Part shown: one piece after another, positions 13,256-16,502 of the stretch | Numbering within the stretch: position 1 is the first letter of the stretch | Layout of the letters: each line of letters opens with the position of its first letter | Assembly (NCBI GenBank): GCA_003500765.1 | Contig: DNQL01000029.1 | Coordinates: 1 to 16,502 of the forward strand | Reading direction: 5' to 3' | DNA: 16,502 nt | DNA from: Elusimicrobiota bacterium | GTDB taxonomy: Bacteria; Elusimicrobiota; Elusimicrobia; Elusimicrobiales; UBA9959 | Notes under the pieces: generated by a model | Databases searched by the model: none | What the model saw: only the letters and a program-made list of their open reading frames with translations | Told to the model about the DNA's origin: nothing | Translations under genes and position numbers: made by a program

Positions 13256-13285
13256 ACTTTCTCCCTATGAAGGGGGGCAGGGGGC

Positions 13286-14035
13286 TTAAGGGGCGGAAAT
13301 AGGTATTGTGTCCCCCGATTTAGCTTCGGATTGGGGACATAATACTCGTATGGGACAGGTGGGGCAGCGGCCTTTGCGGTCGCAGACGCCGGCCAGGATC
13401 TTCTCGCCGGTCTCCCTGACCAGGGCCAGGACGGCCGCGTCGCGCGAGCCGTCGTAAGCCGCGGTGACCTTCTCCATGCGCGCCAGGTAGAACTTGGACA
13501 CGGCGCTGACCTTCAGGCCGAGGCCCTCGCGCACGCCTATGGCGTAGAGCGCCAGCTGCAGGTCCTCTTCCAGCGGCCCGGGCGGCCGCTCGTCGAAGCC
13601 CAGCTTGTAATCCATCACCTCGTACGAACCGTCGGCCAGCCGGTCTATCCGGTCCACCGTGCCGCGCATCCGCCAGCCGTTGAACTCGAAAATAAATATC
13701 TTCTCGAAATAGAGCGCCTTCTGCGGCCGCTCCTGGGCGAAGGTCCACCAGCGCTCCATGATGTCGCGGCCCTTCTCGTAGAACTCCAGCACCTGCCCGG
13801 GCGTGGAGTAGCCCTTGGCCTGCCAGAACTCGTCGTAATAGAGCAGCAGGTCCGACAGGTCCCCCCCGTTGGCGTGCCAGCGCGCCAGCGCGCGGTGAAC
13901 GGTCTGGCCCAGCGAAGACCACGGGTTATGCGGCGCGTAGCGCCCCTGCACGTAGGTATAGCGGTATAGCCAGGGACAGTCCAGGTAGGCGCGCAGCTTG
14001 CTGTAATTGAACTCGAGCTGCTGTTCAGGCGGCAT
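13286..14035 (-). CDS. PD-(D/E)XK nuclease-like protein with Fe-S cluster Cys motif (RecB/Cas4/AddB type)
   Basis: A 249-residue protein of the PD-(D/E)XK superfamily. Visible nuclease motifs in order: SLGQTVHRALARWH (41-54, motif with His47), GTVDRID (125-131), VMDYKLG (140-146, Asp142 and Lys144), and DLQLALYAIG (158-167, QxxxY motif). Cys20 (LDCPWLYRYTY) together with Cys224, Cys227 and Cys233 (CPTCPIRVLC) form the four-Cys Fe-S arrangement of AddB/Cas4-like exonucleases. Stand-alone, without helicase domain; no cas or recombination gene is nearby. It overlaps rsmD by 11 nt, so the two are co-transcribed. Residues 240-248 are encoded by a REP-like half-site and 230-235 by a degenerate one, so the natural C-terminus has been rewritten. 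DNA substrate unknown. Confidence 0.85.
   Translation of the reverse strand: MPPEQQLEFNYSKLRAYLDCPWLYRYTYVQGRYAPHNPWSSLGQTVHRALARWHANGGDLSDLLLYYDEFWQAKGYSTPGQVLEFYEKGRDIMERWWTFAQERPQKALYFEKIFIFEFNGWRMRGTVDRIDRLADGSYEVMDYKLGFDERPPGPLEEDLQLALYAIGVREGLGLKVSAVSKFYLARMEKVTAAYDGSRDAAVLALVRETGEKILAGVCDRKGRCPTCPIRVLCPQSEAKSGDTIPISAP
13296..13320. repeat. REP-like half-site, cluster B (within coding sequence)
   Basis: The same 25-nt sequence as 2886-2910 (GAAATAGGTATTGTGTCCCC then CGATT), 40 nt past palindrome B. It forms the last codons of the nuclease-like gene. Confidence 0.85.
13333..13351. repeat. Degenerate REP-like half-site
   Basis: GGGGACATAATACTCGTAT resembles the left REP arm GGGGACACAATACCTATTT with several mismatches. 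It lies in the coding sequence over the last Fe-S cysteine codon (13337-13339). Chance similarity is possible. Confidence 0.5.
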
Positions 14036-14612
14036 TCTTATCCTTGCGGACGAAGGAGACCAGCGTGTCGCCGTACTTCACCTGCCTGTAGATCTCGTAG
14101 CCGGGCGGCGCGGCCACCGGCTCTTTCTTGTGATGCTGCGCGACTATGAACCCGCCCGGCGTGAGGATATTCCCCGCCGCGGCCAGCTCGAGCGTCTTCG
14201 AGGTGTAATGAAGCGGCAGGTTCTCATCGTCGCGGTAGGGCGGCCCCATGAAGACGATGTCGAAGCCCTCGTGGCTGTGGTACTTGAGCCACTCCAGCCC
14301 CGAGAGGACGTTGCCCCTCACCACCACGGCCTGCTCGCCGAAGTTCAAATGCGCCACGTTGCGCTCTATCACCTTCACGCAGAAGCGGTCCATCTCGACG
14401 AAGACGGCCTTCTGCGCGCCGCGCGAGAGCGCCTCCAGGCCCGAGGCGCCGGTGCCGGCGTAAAGGTCCAGGAATATCGAACCGGTGACCCACGGCCGTA
14501 TCATGTCGAAGACCGACTGCCGTATCCTCGACGAGATCGGCTTGACGCTGGTCTTGGTCTTGGGCACCGAGAAAAGCTGCCTCCCCTTCCTTGAACCGGC
14601 TATGATCTTCAT
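14025..14612 (-). CDS. rsmD: 16S rRNA m2G966 methyltransferase RsmD
   Basis: A 195-residue class I SAM-dependent methyltransferase of RsmD length. It methylates guanine 966 (E. coli numbering) of 16S rRNA in the 30S subunit. Evidence: N-terminal MKIIAGSRKGRQL (1-13), PISSRIRQSVFDMI (25-38), SAM motif FLDLYAGTGASGLEALSRGA (47-66), and the catalytic loop FMGPPYRD (121-128). The last usually reads DPPY/F in RsmD; here residue 123 is Gly (codon GGG), which is odd. The start ATG at 14612 follows AAGGTG at 6-nt spacing. It overlaps the nuclease-like gene downstream by 11 nt. Orthology is well supported by N-terminus and length, though activity is open because of the Gly. Confidence 0.92.
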   Translation of the reverse strand: MKIIAGSRKGRQLFSVPKTKTSVKPISSRIRQSVFDMIRPWVTGSIFLDLYAGTGASGLEALSRGAQKAVFVEMDRFCVKVIERNVAHLNFGEQAVVVRGNVLSGLEWLKYHSHEGFDIVFMGPPYRDDENLPLHYTSKTLELAAAGNILTPGGFIVAQHHKKEPVAAPPGYEIYRQVKYGDTLVSFVRKDKNAA

Positions 14613-14664
14613 CGTTTACACCTTATATACACCTTTCGGCAACAAATTTTTAACGGCCCGGGCT

Positions 14665-14686
14665 TATAATCTATAATGTATTATAG
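14665..14686. promoter_or_regulatory. Divergent promoter core with symmetric -10 boxes
   Basis: Plus strand: TATAAT at 14665-14670 and again at 14672-14677. CTATAAT (14671-14677) and ATTATAG (14680-14686) are a perfect inverted repeat around GT, giving a minus-strand TATAAT at 14684-14679. The boxes can serve the receiver-MBL gene (+, ATG 14724) and rsmD (-, ATG 14612) with leaders of about 40-60 nt. Confidence 0.55.
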
Positions 14687-14723
14687 AAAATCCGGCAACC
14701 GGACGCGATAAAAAGGTCACATT

Positions 14724-16052
14724 ATGGCTAACCCAGATATAATGATCATCGACGACGACCCCATGGTGGGCGAGCTCTCCCGCGACCTGCTCACCGACGC
14801 CGGCTGGCAGGTGGAGCTCATCCAGGACTCGATGGAGGCCATCCCCGCCATAAAGGCGCGCACCCCCCGCCTCATCGTGACCGATATCATGATGCCCGGC
14901 ATCACCGGCATGGACATCTGCAAGGCCGTCAAATCCGACCCCGCCCTCAAGGGCGTCAAGATAATAGTCGTCTCGGGCAAATCTTACGAAGTCGAGAAGC
15001 AGCGCGCCTTCCAGTTCGGCGCCGACTTCTTCCTCCAGAAGCCCTACAACGTCGAGACCTTCTCCAACACCGTCAAGGACATCCTCGAGGCCACCGGCGC
15101 GGTCGCCGCCCCCCCGGCCACCGCGGCGCCCACGCTGGAGATAGTGCAGGAGGCGGACTCGTTCGAGCAGGCCAGCGAACTCGATCCCGGCCAGGTCCGC
15201 GTCACCGTCTGGGGCGGGCGCGGCCTGCCGACCACGCTGCCCAACACCCCCTCGAAGTACGGCCGCCAGACCTCCTGCGTCTCCGTCGAGACCAAAGACC
15301 ACATCTTCATCTTCGACGCCGGCACCGGCATAATCCCGCTGGGGCAGGAGATAGTGACGAAGAAGAAATACTACAAGCAGATCTGGCTGTTCCTCACCCA
15401 TTTCCACCTCGACCACATCCTGGGGCTGGGCAACTTCGCCCCCATCCACGACTCCAAGTTCGCGGTGCACATAGTCGGCGCCAACGACCCCGAGAAGAGC
15501 CTCAAGGAGATGGCGCAGTCGGCGCTCTACAGCTCTTTCGCCTTCACCACCCGCCCCCCCGTGGCCAAGGTGGACCTCTACGAGGTGCTCGAGGACAATT
15601 ACGAGCTGCTGCCCGGCGTAAAAGTAAGCACGATGTACTCCAATCATCCCACCAGCACGCTGGTCTACTCGCTGGAGATCCACGGCAAGAAGATCGTCTA
15701 CGCCCCCGACAGCGAGGTCTGGGGCGACGCTACGGCCTTCCAGGACTACGACGAGAAGTTCGGCGCCTTCGCCAAGGGCGCGGACTTCTTCATCCACGAC
15801 ACCAACTACAACGACAAGGACTACGAGGTCTACAAGAAGGAGGGCCACTCCAGCCTCTCCATAACCGTGGACTTCGCCATCTCCAAGGTGGAAGCCAAAG
15901 AACTGCTGCTCTTCCACCTCAACGCCGACTACACCGACGAGCAGATCGACCAGATGCTGGCCGAAGCCAACGCCGCCATCGCGGCGCGCGGGGTACAGAT
16001 GGCCTGCCACCTGGCGCAGGAGGGACGGCAGTTCCTGATGAAAGGGCAGTAA
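14724..16052 (+). CDS. Response regulator receiver fused to metallo-beta-lactamase-fold hydrolase
   Basis: A 442-residue two-domain protein. Residues 1-124 are a complete receiver: Asp11/Asp12, phospho-acceptor Asp54 (IVTDIMMPG), Ser84 and Lys106-Pro107. An Ala/Pro-rich linker (125-156) leads to an MBL-fold hydrolase (158-442). The latter has THFHLDH (His226, His228, Asp230, His231), His308 (SNHPTSTL), Asp329 (YAPDSE), GHSS with His375, and FHLNADYTD with His398, so a two-metal site looks complete. PhnP-like and RNase Z-like members of this fold are phosphodiesterases, so a phosphorylation-controlled hydrolysis of a nucleotide or phosphodiester is a reasonable guess, not shown. A weak AAGGT site precedes the ATG. 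No kinase is adjacent. Domain calls are firm, substrate unknown. Confidence 0.93.
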   Translation: MANPDIMIIDDDPMVGELSRDLLTDAGWQVELIQDSMEAIPAIKARTPRLIVTDIMMPGITGMDICKAVKSDPALKGVKIIVVSGKSYEVEKQRAFQFGADFFLQKPYNVETFSNTVKDILEATGAVAAPPATAAPTLEIVQEADSFEQASELDPGQVRVTVWGGRGLPTTLPNTPSKYGRQTSCVSVETKDHIFIFDAGTGIIPLGQEIVTKKKYYKQIWLFLTHFHLDHILGLGNFAPIHDSKFAVHIVGANDPEKSLKEMAQSALYSSFAFTTRPPVAKVDLYEVLEDNYELLPGVKVSTMYSNHPTSTLVYSLEIHGKKIVYAPDSEVWGDATAFQDYDEKFGAFAKGADFFIHDTNYNDKDYEVYKKEGHSSLSITVDFAISKVEAKELLLFHLNADYTDEQIDQMLAEANAAIAARGVQMACHLAQEGRQFLMKGQ

Positions 16053-16070
16053 GCCCCCCCTCAAAAAGAG

Positions 16071-16100
16071 AGAGCCCCGGGCGCAGGCCCGGGGCTCTTT
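16071..16100. terminator. Bidirectional terminator between receiver-MBL and DUF3467 genes
   Basis: AGAGCCCCGGGC (16071-16082) pairs over 12 bp with GCCCGGGGCTCT (16087-16098), loop GCAG. TTT follows on the plus strand; AAAAA (16063-16067) gives a T-run on the minus strand. It sits between convergent genes. Confidence 0.88.
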
Positions 16101-16119
16101 CATTTGCGGCGGGGCGGGC

Positions 16120-16422
16120 TCAGCTGTGGCCGTGGGTGGTGGACACCGCCCGGTCGGAGATCTGGCCGAAGCGCTCCTCGTAGCGCTTGATATTCTCGGT
16201 CAGCGCCATCAGGAACCGCTTGGTGTGGACAGGGCTCGACACTATCCGCGCGCGCAGCTTGGCCTTGGGCTGGTTGGGCTGCAGGAAGAGGAAATCGAAT
16301 ATGAACTCCGTCTCGCTGTGCGTCACGCCGGCCAGGTTGGCGTATATCCCCTGCGCCGTCGAATCGTCCATCTCCACCTGCAGCTGTATGGGCTGCGCCG
16401 CCGCTTCTTTCTTGTCAGACAT
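16120..16422 (-). CDS. DUF3467 family protein
   Basis: A 100-residue protein matching the small DUF3467 family in length and pattern: GIYANLAGVTHSETEFIFDF (25-44), AKLRARIVSSPVHTKRFLMA (54-73) and NIKRYEERFGQI (77-88). The function of the family is not known. It has no signal peptide or membrane segment, so cytosolic. The ATG at 16422 is preceded by GGAGG at 6-nt spacing. Its 5' untranslated region contains an AT-rich inverted repeat (16446-16469). It is convergent with the receiver-MBL gene and separated from it by a shared terminator. Confidence 0.9.
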   Translation of the reverse strand: MSDKKEAAAQPIQLQVEMDDSTAQGIYANLAGVTHSETEFIFDFLFLQPNQPKAKLRARIVSSPVHTKRFLMALTENIKRYEERFGQISDRAVSTTHGHS

Positions 16423-16445
16423 GTAAAGCCTCCATTACGGATGAT

Positions 16446-16469
16446 GGGGACAGTATATATATTTTCCCC
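16446..16469. repeat. Second type of GGGGACA palindrome upstream of DUF3467
   Basis: Imperfect inverted repeat beginning GGGGACAGTATATA and ending TTTTCCCC, with one mismatch and one G-T pair in the arms. It shares the GGGGACA end with the REP-like elements but has a different core. It lies just after a possible minus-strand -10 (TACACT, 16482-16477), so it would form the 5' end of the mRNA. Confidence 0.55.
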
Positions 16470-16502
16470 GGCCCGTAGTGTAGCAAGCAAGTAGAAATGT
16501 CA

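Noticed and set aside
14664-16103. 479-codon minus-strand frame opposite the receiver-MBL gene
   Set aside because: Gly/Val/Leu-rich shadow without domain signs, running through the terminator and promoter region.
16477-16502. Full promoter for the DUF3467 gene
   Set aside because: TACACT at 16482-16477 is a fair -10, but TGACA at the window edge gives only a 15-bp spacer and its first base is outside the window.

Overview
This is a GC-rich bacterial chromosome segment made of compact, mostly housekeeping or energy-metabolism genes. No rRNA, tRNA, phage genes, transposase gene or CRISPR array is visible. Shine-Dalgarno sites are of the GGAGG type. Genes for undecaprenyl-diphosphate recycling, a SpoIID/LytB peptidoglycan enzyme, a periplasmic HtrA protease and a cytosolic group 3b-type [NiFe] hydrogenase suggest an anaerobic or facultative diderm. 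The mix, together with short palindromic GGGGACACAATACC repeats, would fit an Elusimicrobiota-like or deltaproteobacteria-like lineage, but that placement is an inference and cannot be proven from this window.

Layout. 1-902 (-) is an HtrA/Do-type protease cut by the window edge. It shares a divergent promoter region with a secreted protein of unknown function (1186-1896, +), which has a long, strongly structured 5' leader. A single-domain response regulator (2023-2406, +) follows, flanked by two near-identical terminators. On the minus strand lie the YbaB/EbfC nucleoid protein (2481-2774) and an NhaC-type Na+/H+ antiporter (2909-4360), separated by a REP-like palindrome cluster. Upstream of these is the five-gene hydrogenase operon (8962 down to 4431), in the order beta (Fe-S), gamma (FAD/NAD(P)H, 2Fe-2S), delta (small subunit), alpha (NiFe large subunit) and maturation endopeptidase. 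This is the gene order of archaeal sulfhydrogenase HydBGDA. A perfect 13-bp palindrome sits at its predicted transcription start.

The next plus-strand block (9200-13183) encodes a rubrerythrin-like diiron protein, a SixA-type phosphohistidine phosphatase, a SpoIID/LytB protein, UppP and an AI-2E/PerM-family membrane protein. Two of its junctions are ATGA overlaps. After a second REP-like cluster come two minus-strand genes, a Fe-S PD-(D/E)XK nuclease-like protein whose 3' end is written in REP sequence, and RsmD. The last block is a receiver domain fused to a metallo-beta-lactamase-fold hydrolase (14724-16052, +), convergent with a DUF3467 protein (16120-16422, -).

How the genes may work together. 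The hydrogenase would exchange electrons between H2/protons and NAD(P)H in the cytoplasm, with its own protease finishing the large subunit. The NhaC antiporter downstream could balance protons and sodium, and the divergent diiron protein could protect against peroxide or oxygen; both links are inferred from position. SpoIID and UppP form a small cell-envelope unit. The most unusual items are the receiver-MBL fusion, the structured leader with an anti-Shine-Dalgarno loop, the duplicated composite REP-like element (one copy coding), the operator-like palindrome at the hydrogenase promoter, and an RsmD whose DPPY-type motif reads GPPY.
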